A model generated the notes under the pieces. That model saw only the letters and a list, made by a program, of their open reading frames with translations, was not told the origin of the DNA and did not search any database. Of a stretch of 64,000 nucleotides of DNA, positions 37,103 through 49,025 are shown piece after piece (position 1 is the stretch's first letter; each line of letters begins with the position of its first letter). Location of the stretch: positions 1,426,001 to 1,490,000 of the forward strand of contig JBCAQO010000005.1 in assembly GCA_039111635.1 (NCBI GenBank), written 5' to 3'. The translations under genes and the position numbers were made by a program. The stretch is from Heterobasidion occidentale. Its lineage: Eukaryota > Basidiomycota > Agaricomycetes > Russulales > Bondarzewiaceae.

Positions 37103-37716
37103 CAAGGAATGCGAAGATTGCAAAAGTTTAGTGGTCCATTTCGTGCCTTTGATTTACCTACATCTCTGCCGATTAACAGAAAGAGGTACGAACGCTGGAA
37201 AGCAATCATGTGGTAGACTCGTGGAGACTCGTGGCTACTCGTGGACGCCTGCAGTACGCCTGCTGGCGGCCTGGCGTGTGGGTTGCTGCATACTCTGGTC
37301 AGTCGGTTTCTAACATCCTTCACTAGTATTTGTAAATATGGTTCTAGAATGTCCCCGGCTGGGCCTGGTCGTCCCTTACCCTTCGAAGCTCTAATTATTC
37401 TTCTCTCCGATAAGGACCATTCACTTTGTAGGCAAGGAAGGCACACTGTGTGAGAATCGCTAATCATACACCCATCCCCAGGTCGCTATTGGTGTAACGA
37501 ATGTGATAAAAAAACAAGGATAGTAGATATTACACATAAATAGAACTTCCATCTAACTCAAATTAAGAGAGCAAAGCAGTTGGACGCCTGGCCTAACCGC
37601 GCAGATGCAAAGGAGCTCAAGCCATAAGAATGACAATAAAGCGAATATAGAAACAAACGACTTGGAAACGGAGAAGTCGCAGGCACTGACAGGAAGCACG
37701 CACAAAATCCGATGCT
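37103..37716. other. Gene-free A/T-richer interval
   Basis: Lies between two convergent genes, so only 3' ends are expected. Nothing further recognised. Confidence 0.4.
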
Positions 37717-39177
37717 TCACACCCCCTCGTTTGCTCCCCGACCCGGGTTGCCAATGACCATTACAGGTGTCGAGCTGCGTGACACGGCAGGATCTTGCTC
37801 CCCGAACTTCGCGTCAACATCGTGAGCAGTCAGGGTCTTTTCGTCCTCGAGCCGTGGATCTGTGGATCTGGGACGGCGCCAGAAAAACCATGCCTGGACA
37901 ACGTCCCTCTGTGTTCCGAAGACAACGAAGACAGCCACGCCCACTAGATGTGAGAGTGTTCGAGGTTAAGCTCCTCATCCAAGGATCTTGAAGGAAAGGA
38001 AAGCTTACTTGTGGCAATGAACAAGTCCCGGCCAGTCGTATCCATCTGCCTGTCAAATATTGACCATACACTGAACCTGTGACAAAACCTGTAATTCAGC
38101 AACGAAACGCGAATTTCCGAGACAAAGCATACACTGTGCCCCCGAAGATGTAGAGCATGAAGACAACGAGACGAAGCGCCAGGCGAAAGTTGACGTCTGG
38201 AACCTGGCCAGCCCTGTGTGCGAACCGCCAAGCGCGGAACAGCCTGACACCCAGTCGAACTAGAGGCGGACGATCACGTATCAGCGGGGTCTCCTGGGCA
38301 CCATTGTCTGCTTCGAACCTGCAAAGGCGATGATCACTGCACAAGTCACCGTTGTTGCTATGGACACCGAGTTCGTACTGCATGAGGCAAAGGTAAGGAC
38401 ACACCCGGAGAGATCAAGATATGAGAGAACAACACATACTAATGTTCATAATCAAGGGAGCAGTAGAGAAGTCGTCTCCTGCGGCTGACTTTTGCAGGGT
38501 GCATCCCTGATAACTGATTGATTGACATAATCTGTCAGTGGCGGACTCAATGTGGGGTGGGCAGAGCTGATCAGCTACATACAATGGCCGTGATGGTAGC
38601 CCAGCCTAAGAATGCTATGTATGGCGCTAAAACCATCTAAAACGGACGATTCATTCGTGGCGAACAGTACGCCAAGAGTATATAGCTTACAAAAATCTTC
38701 CATCGCCGCGATATAGGTCGCGTTTTCAGTTTGGTATCAAGCGCATGCCATGTTTGATAGACCAGGGCAAGCATTGCCACGGACCATCTATGTGCGACGA
38801 AGTGAGGATCGCGTCCACAACCTCGAAGAGATGATATGGGGAAGAAATACTGACGTGGGTGGACAAGCAGTGACCAGGGATGCCTGTAAAATACACAAGC
38901 CTTTGGATGGTTCAGGACCGTACGCCTGACCTGCATATAGTCTGCAACCACAGAAGGCCGTTAGAAGGACAAGGGGCATTGGGAAACTAGTATGGCGCAC
39001 TCACAATAAACATCCGCAGAAGCCAGTCAAGATGAACGTCCCGCAGAGATTAACAAGTGTCGGATCTCGTTTCGCAGTTTTGGAGAACACGAATGTCGCG
39101 ACAAGGACAGGCATCATGATTTGCCCTCCCAAAAGCTGGAAGGAGAACCAGATGGCCAACTTGGTCTCTGGGCTCAT
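37717..39177 (-). CDS. Seven-helix receptor-like membrane protein
   Basis: Multi-exon membrane protein resembling the GPCR-like hypothetical proteins common in agaricomycetes. Blocks in order are MSPETKLAIWFSFQLLGGQIMMPVLVATFVF (helix 1), DPTLVNLCGTFILTGFCGCLL (helix 2), LYAGQAYGPEPSKGLCILQASLV (helix 3 and its loop), SVAMLALVYQTWHALDTKLKTRP, and MVLAPYIAFLGWATITAIV. Then come LVRLGVRLFRAWRFAHRAGQVPD, NFRLALRLVVFMLYIFGG and a last segment before a charged tail with SRSSTPVMVIGNPG. The DPTLVNLC...GPEPSK pattern is typical of that group. Ligand unknown. The start is provisional: an upstream in-frame Met exists near 39300. Intron limits were not all resolved. Confidence 0.65.
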
Positions 39178-39887
39178 TAAGGAGCTACGGTCATCTGGAA
39201 AAGGAGTGCGAACAGGTGAGTTAGGTTCATCTACCCATGCATCTCTTCCCCCGAGAATCACAGACGGATAAGACACCTGAAGATGATGACTGCAACGTAC
39301 GCTCAGCGATATAGGGAAGTGGGCCACCTTTGCCCGTATCCATTTCAGTCTTCAAACTTCAAGATGTTTACAGTCTGAGCTCCTCCTGCGCGAAAAAGGG
39401 AAATAGACAACTAGAACGAAAACCGCCTGCGGAGGAAAAGGGAATAGTTTCTACGTTCCCGCCAGCGAGAGTGCTGTACAGAACGAGAAGAAAAGAGAGA
39501 ACAGCGGATTCTGAAACCGAAGAGAGGGAGAAAGGAATGTGAATCAAGTTGGCTTCCTGATCATAGCTAACGGCAATTCTGCGGCTTGCACAAGTCATGG
39601 TCTCGAGACTCGGCAAGCATGGCAATACGCAAGGGTAGTGAAGTGATCCGAGCCCATTGGGATGGCAACTAGATGGCAACAGGACCGCTGGATGTCATCA
39701 CCAGGAACCCGAGTACGCTGTGAATTTCAAGCTATTTCAAGCCATTCAAATGACTACGGGCTCCGAACGGAGCTGCCGACGAATTGTCGAGACAAATGTT
39801 TGTCGGATGCACGTTTCGACACTGCACAATTGCATGAGGATAGCCTTGTGGTATAGATGCCATACAGAGAGAGCCAAGTCTATCTAG
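39178..39887. other. Gene-free divergent intergenic region
   Basis: Promoter space for the receptor-like gene and the rightward hypothetical gene. Open frames here are short and unlike known proteins. No clear promoter motif. Confidence 0.35.
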
Positions 39888-40988
39888 ATGGTGTCCACAA
39901 GGCGAGCGGTATCGTCGATGAGTCGTCGATGTCTACGGAGTACGGCGCAGCCTGAGCTAAAAATACTATCATCAGCCACTGCAGCGTGCACCTCGAGGCA
40001 CCTTGTTCTCGGACACCCAACTTCTCCCTGCCAACAATTCATGGAATACTACTCCAGACCGCGCCAGGAGCATCTCTCTATTGGTAACTCGCAGACGCCG
40101 CCAGCTGCAGACCGCGACCATGCGACCTCACTCGTGTTTGAGGATCGGTCATCATACATTTTCCCAAATCCTCCGTCTGCCCCTGCCAGCCCCTCTCCTT
40201 CCTCCTTATCGACACCTACAGAATTCACATTATTGACCGATAACAGAAGCAGGTCGCGGGATGGCAGCGTCGGTAGGAGTCTTCCTGGCAGCAGCCTCAG
40301 TGACGATTCACCCGAATGGGAGGAGGTCTCTGTGGGTTCGCGGACAGGGGCTGGTCCGGTGCTCGACAGCGCCGGGAGAAGCTCACTGTGGTGGGCAGTT
40401 GACGGTCAAATCGACGAGAGTGAGTCCATGTTGGAAGAAGAAATAACACGAGCAAGCCGCTGGGCCTTCGTATCCGTACCACGCGTCCGTTCCGGCCCTG
40501 TGCCGTCGGCAGCATACAGACAGAATTCTTGCGAGGACACTGGGACTGTGAGCCTCGATACTCCACGACATCCACCCAATCCCCGCTCTCGAACTCTCTC
40601 TACCGTCAGCTCCAATCCCTCACCAACGCCGCACCCTCGCATCCGCATCCCTCTCCTATCTTTTTTTGCATCTATCCTTTCGATAGATAATTCTACGTTC
40701 CATCTGATTTCTCATACCCCTTCCCACTCTATCTTGTTCCCTGGCCTTCCGGCGCTGCCAGAAGAAGCGACAAAGTATGAAGAGGATTCCCTCCATGGAT
40801 TATCGCTATTTGCTTCCACAGATGAAGAATCTTCCTTGAGAAATGGCCTAGGCATTGCACATGGATCATCATTTGATCCATCCAGTTCGCTAGTAGCGCC
40901 TCTATTTCCACTTTCGGAGTTGTTTGACTTGATGAAGGGCGTGTGGAGCGGAGGGGCGAGAGGGTGGCAAGAACTTTGGAAGAAATAA
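39888..40988 (+). CDS. Uncharacterised Ser/Pro-rich protein
   Basis: A single uninterrupted frame of 366 codons, long for this composition and so probably real. The likely start is either ATG 39888 or the better-looking internal MEYYSRPRQEHLSIGNSQ (about 40041). It is dominated by disordered Ser/Pro/Arg stretches (PPSAPASPSPSSLSTPTEF; SPTPHPRIRIP). A more ordered C-terminal third follows: LLSFFASILSIDNSTFHLIS, then LFPLSELFDLMKGVWSGGARGWQELWKK. The amphipathic WQELWKK end may be a short helix. No domain recognised; no transmembrane helix certain. Confidence 0.5.
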   Translation: MVSTRRAVSSMSRRCLRSTAQPELKILSSATAACTSRHLVLGHPTSPCQQFMEYYSRPRQEHLSIGNSQTPPAADRDHATSLVFEDRSSYIFPNPPSAPASPSPSSLSTPTEFTLLTDNRSRSRDGSVGRSLPGSSLSDDSPEWEEVSVGSRTGAGPVLDSAGRSSLWWAVDGQIDESESMLEEEITRASRWAFVSVPRVRSGPVPSAAYRQNSCEDTGTVSLDTPRHPPNPRSRTLSTVSSNPSPTPHPRIRIPLLSFFASILSIDNSTFHLISHTPSHSILFPGLPALPEEATKYEEDSLHGLSLFASTDEESSLRNGLGIAHGSSFDPSSSLVAPLFPLSELFDLMKGVWSGGARGWQELWKK

Positions 40989-41539
40989 ATGTTATAGACC
41001 TTGGAATTCCCTGGTACACCTCCGCTTTGTTCACCTGTGTTTGATCTTCTTGAACCCCAACTACTGACTGCCCTTGATCATTTTTTTTGAGTTTTGAGTG
41101 TACACCTCGCTCATGCTCGCCTAGTATCTCTACCGCTATCATGTTTTGTATTTCGTCGATTACTGAAATAGTGCTTTGGTGGGAGAGTTGTCATTCTCTG
41201 ACTTCCCTACTGTTTGAGACTGACTGTCGCACTCTTCTCTCAGTCGTAGCCCTACGCCGCACTTTTGACCATCCCATTAGTTACGTTTGACAATCAAGGG
41301 AAATCTCTCGCCAAATGTTGAGAATACTTGACCTCTCCGAGGTAATCTAAGCATGACATGTATCGTTGTCTGGACTCTTTGAGTCGCGGCCTGTCGGGAT
41401 TCCACAACTGCCTTTTAGGGATTTAGCATGATGACAGGGCGCGACATGTACAGTAGCCTTTTTGCTTCAGTCAACAACATTCGGACGATTGTAACGATCA
41501 GTGGAGTTCAAGGCAATTAGTCTGCTGGGGACTGACGGA
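40989..41539. other. Gene-free interval
   Basis: About 550 bases between two rightward genes, holding a terminator and a promoter that I cannot pinpoint. Nothing else seen. Confidence 0.35.
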
Positions 41540-42561
41540 ATGAATCCACACAAAGAGCTCGCTTCTGCCGTGGCGGAGAACATCAAGAAACTGCCATCGT
41601 TTCGCAAGATCCCCATAAACAGACTCTGGCTTTTTGCCAACGACCTTTCCTTGGTCGTGCTGGGAATCAGGTAGGCCCTAATTCCTCTCCTTATCTTTAC
41701 ATGTATATTTATTTAAACGATTCTATAACGCTGCCCAGAGCTGGCTATCTGCTAGATGCATTCGCGGTCCCGACTCCCGTCGATACCTTTTCTTGCTTGA
41801 TCAATCAGTTAAGAATGGTGAACAAGATTTCTAGCCTCACGTTGCCCGACCTCACCACAGTTATCTTGATAGGACAGGCCTGAATTCAGCTTGATTGTGC
41901 ATGTCTATGAGCCTGCCTGTGATCAATCGTTCTTCGTAAACAGTCATCTGTTCCAACGAATGCATCAGCGCTCAAGCTCCAGCGTGAGCCTGCAGCAGGA
42001 TCAATCCTGTTGCCCGGACTACACATCATTCGTCCTACTGAGCGAATCGCCAGATTTGGTAAGGTTGCTCATATGTTGTTATCACAAAGCTGAACGCACG
42101 CACCATCTCTATAGTTATCCAATCCGCCTAGTGACTTGCAAGATTCGATCCACAACTTGTGTGATGCTATCGCCCTCACTCGTGGGCCTTCGATATCACT
42201 TCCTGGTGGCCTCACACAGCAGATCGTCATCCCTATGGCAGCACTTTTGCTTGAATACCCCGTAGCTTACATCCCACCCTCACTTGATCAAGCAACATCC
42301 CTCAGTGGCACCTCGCTTACCGTCTATGAGGGTATGTTGCATTTCGCCTCACAAGGGATCCAGTCATCGTATCAGCATACTGTGATCAAATTCTCCTGCC
42401 CCACTTCGTTATCATCTCAACATCGCCTACTGTCGCCCGACTATCTGCAAGATAGAGTGACAGCCCACTTTCGTTCCAGGATAGCAGAGGCTGGCTTGCT
42501 CCCATCGACATCATTCATAGTAGAGCGCAGTATCCAGATGCATGATCGAGTCGGACTCTGA
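41540..42561 (+). CDS. Uncharacterised protein, possibly DUF4504/UPF0739 (C1orf74-like)
   Basis: ATG 41540 opens MNPHKELASAVAENIKKLPSF; exon 1 ends VLGIR and joins in phase to AGYLLDAFAVPTPVDTFSCLINQL. Later exons read FSLIVHVYEPACDQSFFVNSHLFQRM, LQDSIHNLCDAIALTRG, PMAALLLEYPVAYIPPSLDQ, LTVYEGMLHFASQGI and FRSRIAEAGLLPSTSFIVER. The order (buried N-terminal strand, LLEYPVAY, then a strand-rich end) reminds me of the DUF4504 family represented by human C1orf74, but this is from memory and not verified. About 260-280 residues, no membrane segment. Convergent with the cyclophilin gene. Confidence 0.55.
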
Positions 42562-42634
42562 TGGTGAGCTCCGTCACAGAGGGAAGTAAGTAAGTGTGGT
42601 CATTCAGACACCCCGCATAAATCCAAGCGTCCCG

Positions 42635-45125
42635 CTACTCAATATCGACGTTAATAATCTTAATGTCCTCAAATGGCTTGTCTGTCTTGTTCGCCTTCGC
42701 ATTCTCAATAATATGCACCGTCTCCAACCCAGACATCACGCGTCCGAAGATCGTGTGTTTGTTGTCGAGCCAAGGCGTCGCCGTAGTCGTGATGAAGAAC
42801 TGCGAGCCGTTTGTGTTGGGACCAGCATTTGCCATGCTCACCGTGTACGGCCTAATTCCCCAATACAATGTCCCCTGAGCACCCTCGTGATATGCGATTT
42901 GGTAAAGACTCACCGATCGTGCTTCAGATCATCTGAAAACTCGTCTTCAAATTCCTTACCCCAGATACTCGTTCCGCCTGTACCATCGCCCAGCGGATCG
43001 CCAGTTTGAATCATAAACTTGGGGATGACACGATGGAAAATAACGCCCTCAAAGTAGCCACTCTTCGCGTGTCCAATGAAGTTCTCCACGGCTTTTGGTG
43101 CTTGTGCAGGGAACAAGCGCATGTGGATGTCTCCTTCAGTCGTGTGAATGGTGGCAGATGTTGCAAGCGGAGAAGCGAGCGCTTTGGAAGAGGCGGCGGC
43201 GGCAGCAATGGTTTGGACTTCGCGGGTGGGACGCTCGTTGAAGATATCACGATCGCCAGATTTGTTGTCCCTACAGAATTATATCAAAGCAAATACCTCT
43301 TTAATATGCGAGGGAGTCTTACTCTGGTTCGCCGCGTGTGAACATGTAGAACCGTTGACGCTTATAGCCCGTACAAAAGAGAGTGGGATCGCGAGCAGCT
43401 TTATCTGCAAGGATTGGGTTGGCAGAAGCTGCCATCGCGACAGTCGTGAATCCTTTCTTCGCAGGAGCACCCTGATACAAGCTCAAGTTCATCCATCGCA
43501 CTGTTTCATCCTTACCTAAAAGTCGGGCGACGCGATTTGTGACAGTGTTGACCACTGTGTTGTTCGGTAAGTCATGGGAGTTTGAGGGTCAATGGACTGC
43601 GCATACCTTTGATACCCAATAACGTTGGATACAGTAAAAAGGCTCCGCTCTCGTCCCATACAGCATTGATCCAGTGTCCTGGAATCTTACCGTCTGGGCC
43701 AGGTAGCTCGAGCTCCTTCTCCACCGCGAGTCGTCGTCCAAACTCCATATCTTCTACTTTGTACACTGCAGTCCCAGCCTGCTGCATCTCCTGAATGGCT
43801 GCCAACGACTCGTCGTATTTGCGCGTCATTTTACCTGTGAGGAAGGAGAAAACTCGAATTTGGCGATCGGGAAAAGAAAATGTGGCAAATGAAGAAGAAT
43901 CCGGTGAGAGCGTAATACATGTCGGGACAGATTTCGACTGAAAGAGATGAAGTCATCAACATTTGGATATCTTGCAGTGACTAAGCAGAGTCAACAGACC
44001 TTTTTAAACTCGTATAAGTCAGTTTGGGTCTTGAATGACCACATGCCAGAAGCATTTTTGGGCAGCTCAAAGGGTTCCGAAGGCTGCCAATATTCAACAA
44101 ATCCACCCTCATCTGCAGATATTACACAGTCGTATCTGTCACTGAACTGTAGATCCCAAGAGCGTTGTTCAGTGGTTGTGCAACAAGTGCTAACTAAGAG
44201 AACTGACTGTCATGAGATGGACTGGGAAGCGATGTAGCCGCGTGATTGTCTCCAGTGCTGTTCCGTCTCCACGCGCATCGTATAGGCGAATAGTTCCTGA
44301 GTTATCTTCAGAGCTAGAGCACCAAAAAACCATCAGAACCATCACGTGTAGGGGCAAAGTCTGCAGCCTACATAGCGAGTAAACCCTGGGCTTGTCCTTT
44401 TCTATGTACCCAGCAGCACGCGCGAGGAGTGAAACCTAGCTTGATCATATTGATCATATCTGTGCAACAGTTGTGGGTTTCGCGGTTTGTACATTGTGGG
44501 GATACGCACCAAAGTTCACCACATCGAACACTTTCGCACTCCCGTCTTCTGAGATGCTGGCCAAGAGTTGCCCATCCGCGCTTGCTGAAATGCCCGTTAT
44601 GGGTAAGAGGTGCGCCCTGTAGTGCTTGACGAACTCGATTCCGGTGTCTTGCTTCTTCCATAGCTTCAGATGTCCGTCCACGGACGTCGTGATGATGAAT
44701 TCAGTTCTACATTGAGTGAGTATGGACCGCTCTCTACGAATTGTTCACTAGACGTACTTTGTGGAAATGCAATAGTTGATCACGTCGCGGTGCATGAAAC
44801 TCTTGTAATAGCGGTCGGCACTGGGAAGATGGTCGAGGAATAATCGCTCATGGGGGAGTACTACCCAAGACGTTCAATGCGTCGGCCCCACACTCAAAAG
44901 ACTCACAGACGTACCTTTCCGTTTCTTCTTCGCCCCACCGTTTGCAGCACCACTGTCCGGCATGGGCATCGGTCCCATATCCTCGTCGCTGTCATCGTCC
45001 TGTGCGTCATTCGGGCCCGCTGGTGCTGGCGGAGGCCTCATAGTCTCATGCTCCTGCTGACCGTCCGCACCATCGCGTACGCGCTTTCCAAGGATTGAAG
45101 AATCTTGTTGCTCGAGGTCAGACAT
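42635..45125 (-). CDS. WD40-repeat cyclophilin (PPWD1-type peptidyl-prolyl isomerase)
   Basis: Nuclear cyclophilin with N-terminal WD40 repeats; the human counterpart PPWD1 is found in spliceosomes. ATG 45125 opens [22 protein letters not shown], then an acidic region and a KKKRK nuclear signal. WD40 blocks follow: [60 protein letters not shown] and [23 protein letters not shown] linker contains [18 protein letters not shown] and [15 protein letters not shown]. The isomerase domain has [40 protein letters not shown] (catalytic Arg present) and [15 protein letters not shown]. It ends IKIINVDIE at 42635. About eight exons. Confidence 0.92.
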
Positions 45126-45279
45126 GGTTCGCAAATGCGGTGCAGCTTGAATTACACTGACCCAACTGTGAGCCGGCGGCTCAGGAATAAGTTCGGCAAT
45201 CGGTTCGGCACGCGAGAGTGGCTGATACTGGCCGGATGACCAGCCAAAGTCAATTATCTTTCTTGCCTTCACCCACAAC
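45126..45279. promoter_or_regulatory. Divergent promoter between the PPWD1-type gene and TAM41
   Basis: 154 bases between outward-pointing start codons, the shortest divergent spacer in the window. No TATA box. Confidence 0.5.
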
Positions 45280-46651
45280 ATGCTCTCCATCGCCGCACGC
45301 GCCCCCCGCCGCTCTCCTGCTGTCTCCCGCATACCTCTTCGCTCATTATCAACAGAAATCCTTTCCTCATCCGCTTCACAGCTCCCCTTACCCCCTCCGA
45401 TCCCCACTAAGCACCCTGTCAAACCCCGCACTCGACTATCCCCCGCACCGCGGCCTGCAGTCTCACATCGTCATCAAGTTCTCCCTCATTTACCCCCGAA
45501 CTTTGGGCAGAACCAGCTTCTCCCGGTGTCCAATACCACTCGTGCGCTGCTTGAGAGCATCGTCGCCGACTTCGAGGCACCCATTCGCTATGCTTTCGCG
45601 TACGGGTCAGGTGTATTCGAGCAGGACGGGTACACACCCGATCCGAAGGGCCCGATGCTTGACTTCATGTTTGCCGTCACGCATCCTGCACATTTCCACT
45701 CCATTAATATGACTCAGCATCCGAGCCACTATGCGCTGCATGCGCGGCTGTTTGGATCTTCGTTTGTGTCAAACGTGCAGCAGATGTCGCCAGGCGTGTG
45801 GTTTAACGCATTTGTAAAGACGAAGGGCCAAGTGAGTCTCATTTTTGACTATTTCTGACGACAACCAGCCAACAGCTTGCCGCAGACCATCAAATATGGT
45901 GTCACCACTGTCGACAACATGTGCTCCGACCTACTCAACTGGGACTCACTATACCTCGCCGGGCGCATGCATAAGCCCCTCCGTATCATCAAAGATGACC
46001 CCCGCGTGCGCTTGACGCAGCAAGTCAACTTGACCTCTGCCGTGCGCGCTGCGCTGCTCATGCTCCCCGCCGAGTTCAGCGAGACACAGCTCTTCGAGAC
46101 GATCGCAGGTATCTCGTATGGCGGCGACCCGCGCATGATCCTGCCGGCGGAGAATCGTGGGAAGGTTGGGAATATTGTGCGCAAGCAGGGCCCACAGTTC
46201 CGCGAGCTGTACTATCGCCTCGTCGTTGGCCTACCTGGAGTGCATTGGCCGGGGCACTCAGCGATCATTCAGCAGGATACAAGCGCGCAAGCGCGCGCGG
46301 CGCATCTGCGGAAGCTGCCTTCGAACCTACTCGCGCACGTAAGAGAAGGGTATGGGTCTTCCATTCCCGCGAAAGAGGCGGATGAGAGCGCATATTGGAC
46401 ACGCATGGCGGGAGACGAGAAGCTGCCTTCAGTGCTCAGGGATCGTACGTCGATCACCTTTATTTCGTGTTAATAGCTGTCGATTTACTGGTCGCGTCAT
46501 TCCAGAGATGAGCGGCATCGTTCGTCACCCGGCAACGATCCAGACGCTGAAGGGGATCGTCAGCGGAGGCATTGGCACAACTGTGCGCTACAGTGCCGAG
46601 AAGGTAGGTAAGTGGTGGAAAGGCTCAAAAGAGAGCCAATCACCTTCATGA
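45280..46651 (+). CDS. TAM41: Mitochondrial phosphatidate cytidylyltransferase TAM41
   Basis: Matrix-side inner-membrane enzyme making CDP-diacylglycerol for cardiolipin. Exons 45280-45831, 45886-46444 and 46506-46651 are in phase and give 418 residues. The first 30 residues (MLSIAARAPRRSPAVSRIPLRSLST) are a mitochondrial presequence. The nucleotidyltransferase signature is FAYGSGVFEQ, followed by MLDFMFAVTHPAHFHSINM. IKYGVTTVDNMCSDLLNWDSLYLAGRMHKP, ISYGGDPRM and the C-terminal GIVRHPATIQTLKGIVSGGIGTTVRYSAEKV are all family-typical. No frameshift is seen, unlike several neighbours. Confidence 0.95.
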
Positions 46652-47298
46652 TCACGCCTTATGCACAACACCCCCATACCACACTACTCCGTCTCGTCCC
46701 TGTTTATTATTTTTTCCTGGGACCCATAGAAAGGACGATCATCTAAAGTTGTAGCCTCTTAATCATTGCTTGTAATATCCCAGCAAACTATCTATAACAT
46801 CGAATACAATCGCCGCATCGCATCCTGGAAATTCACCGAATGCAGATCCTCGCAGCCGACAGTCTCGTTGCTAACCGGCCGGTCGTCAAGAAACAACGTG
46901 CAGAGAGCTGTCGGTGCCCCGGACACCTCGCGGTGATGGGATTACCGTTGACTTTAATATCTGCACCTCGAGATCAAGTCTCAAATATCCCGAGAATCTC
47001 AGTCTGAGTCTCCGTGACGCTTCTGTGTTTATTAGATGATTCCATCACGGACTAGCCGTACACGGCTTTTCAAGCTTCTCGGCGACGATGAGTGCGGGGG
47101 TGACCCGGGTCTACAACACTGGAGACTGTGCTCCCGGACAAATCAAGTTCAACGTCAACTTTGTCTTCATTCTACTCGGCCCTCGAGGGTCCTCTGCATC
47201 GGCCAGCTCCTTGCTCCTCGCTTTTCTTTCTACCCTGTTTATTATCTTTTTTGCGGACACCCTTCGTTTGTCTCTCGCTTTCTAATTATCGTGCTTCT
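46652..47298. other. Gene-free interval between two rightward genes
   Basis: Holds the TAM41 terminator and the promoter and 5' UTR of the next gene. A short open frame at 47088-47285 lies just upstream of the next ATG and is probably leader sequence. Pyrimidine-rich tract near 47160-47280. Confidence 0.4.
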
Positions 47299-49025
47299 AT
47301 GGACCAATACTCTCCGCAATCACCCAATGGCCTCTACGTCGAGGCTACCCTTAAGTCTCCCATCGCGTCCCCCCCGAGATCTCCTATGATGAAACCCACG
47401 AGGACGGTGGCTATCATTAAACCCCATGCCTCGAGCGCAGGTTCGACATCGAAAACAGGATCACAGCAGCTGGCTTCGAGGTCAGTCTTCCGCTCCGTTA
47501 TTCCCCGCATATGCGAAGGATGCCGAACTCACAGTCATAACGGCAGATCGTGAAAGAACGTCAGATGGAGTTCGACGTCGAGAGTGACCCTGATACCCTG
47601 TTCGAGTTGTTCGGAGAGGACGCGAACTCGTTTGCGGAGTGAGTAATCAATCACCTGGCTATTGATGTATTCCACATGCCAACACCTCAAAAGGGGCGCT
47701 GTCTGGGTCTACGTCCTCGAGCGCCGCCGCGCCATCGAAGTCTGGAATACCATCATGGGCGACCCCGATCCTGAAACGGCGCGTGCGACCTCTGCAACCT
47801 CGCTCCGAGCCCTATACGGCATCTCCAAAGAACAGAACGCGGTTATGGGTTCCCCCGACGGCCAAACCGCCGAGGTGCAGATCGCGTCCCTCTTCGCGTC
47901 TTCACCTCCCTTCCCCGCGACAGAACTCCCCGATGACCTCGTCTCACCCATCGACGGCGGTTCCATGCGCTCCGTGTCCTCATCCGTTCTTTCCGCACTG
48001 CGTCGAACCAGCGACGACACGTCGCGGTCACAGACGCACGGCGGGAGCAGTGGAGGCAGGCGCACCTCAAACGAAGGCACGTCCACGCCGAGCTTCAAGG
48101 CGCGCCCGATCCCCGCCTCGCACGTGACACCTACGATCGCACCCCGCACTACTCGCGCGGCCAACCTCCGCGCGGGCATCGTCTCCGAGTCCCCAGAGCG
48201 CACGCGCGGGCCGCGCGTTGCCCCGAGTAAAGAGAAGCTCGCGCAGATATTTGCCAACGTCCCCGGGCACAAGCGCTCGGATACCATCGCGGTCGCTTCC
48301 ACCGCCCCTCCCGTCGTCGCGCCCCGCATGACACGAGCGGCATCCCTGCGCCTCGGGCAGACACCCGTCACGCCTCCGCGTCCGAAGCCCAGTGCGGACA
48401 CTGGACGAGAAAAGACGTTCGAGGGTGTCCCGGGCCATAAGCGGAGGGAATCGATCTCGGTCGCAAGCACGAAGGCGCCAACGGTCGCGCCGAGGCTGAA
48501 CAAGAGCGCAGCGTTGCGCGTGCAGAAGGAAAAGGAAAAGGAAGCGACTCCGCCTTCTTCGTTTAACTGTAAGTCTTCATCGTGGTCCCCTTTGCGAAGC
48601 GTGATGGTTGCCTCGTCTCATCTCTACTCATTCTTTTCTTCGCTCGATCGCGTGCAAATGAAGTCCGCTCACCACAGAGAGCGCCAGCATCGCTCTCGCG
48701 TTCATCCTCGCGCAGCCAGCTCACCCCTTCTCGTCCTGCCTCGGCTCAGTCAATCTCGTCATCCGCCCTTCGCTCAACGTCCAATACGAATAGTACGAAA
48801 CTCACCGCTCCCTCCCCTGCGCCGCCAACTCCTGAGAAGCCTAAGAAACCACGCCCCTCGAGCCTCCAGGCGCCTGTCATGGCGCCGCGCCAAAACAGGA
48901 GCGCAATGCTGCGCGCGGCCAAGATGAATGCCGCTCCAACTCCATCACCAGCTGTAAACAGCAAGGCGAGCATGATCAAGCCTAAGGTGGCATCCAAGGC
49001 GGCTTCGAAGACTGTCGCGGTCTAG
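47299..49025 (+). CDS. Nucleoside-diphosphate-kinase-like protein lacking the catalytic histidine
   Basis: An NDK-fold domain plus a long disordered tail. ATG 47299 opens MDQYSPQSPNGLYVE. The domain starts RTVAIIKPHA and continues RFDIENRITAAGFE, IVKERQMEFDVESDPDTLFELFGED, GAVWVYVLERRRAIEVWNTIMGDPDPETA and SLRALYGISKEQNAVMGSPD. Active kinases have NAVHGSDS there; the phosphorylated His is Met (codon 47845-47847), so classical NDK activity is not expected. The tail has repeated units of the type VPGHKR(S/R)(D/E)(T/S)I with VAPR-(M/L)-(T/N) and ends KAASKTVAV. Between IIKPHA and RFDIENR the frame needs one more C (CC seen where CCC is expected, about 47429-47430), another apparent one-base deletion. 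Confidence 0.8.
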
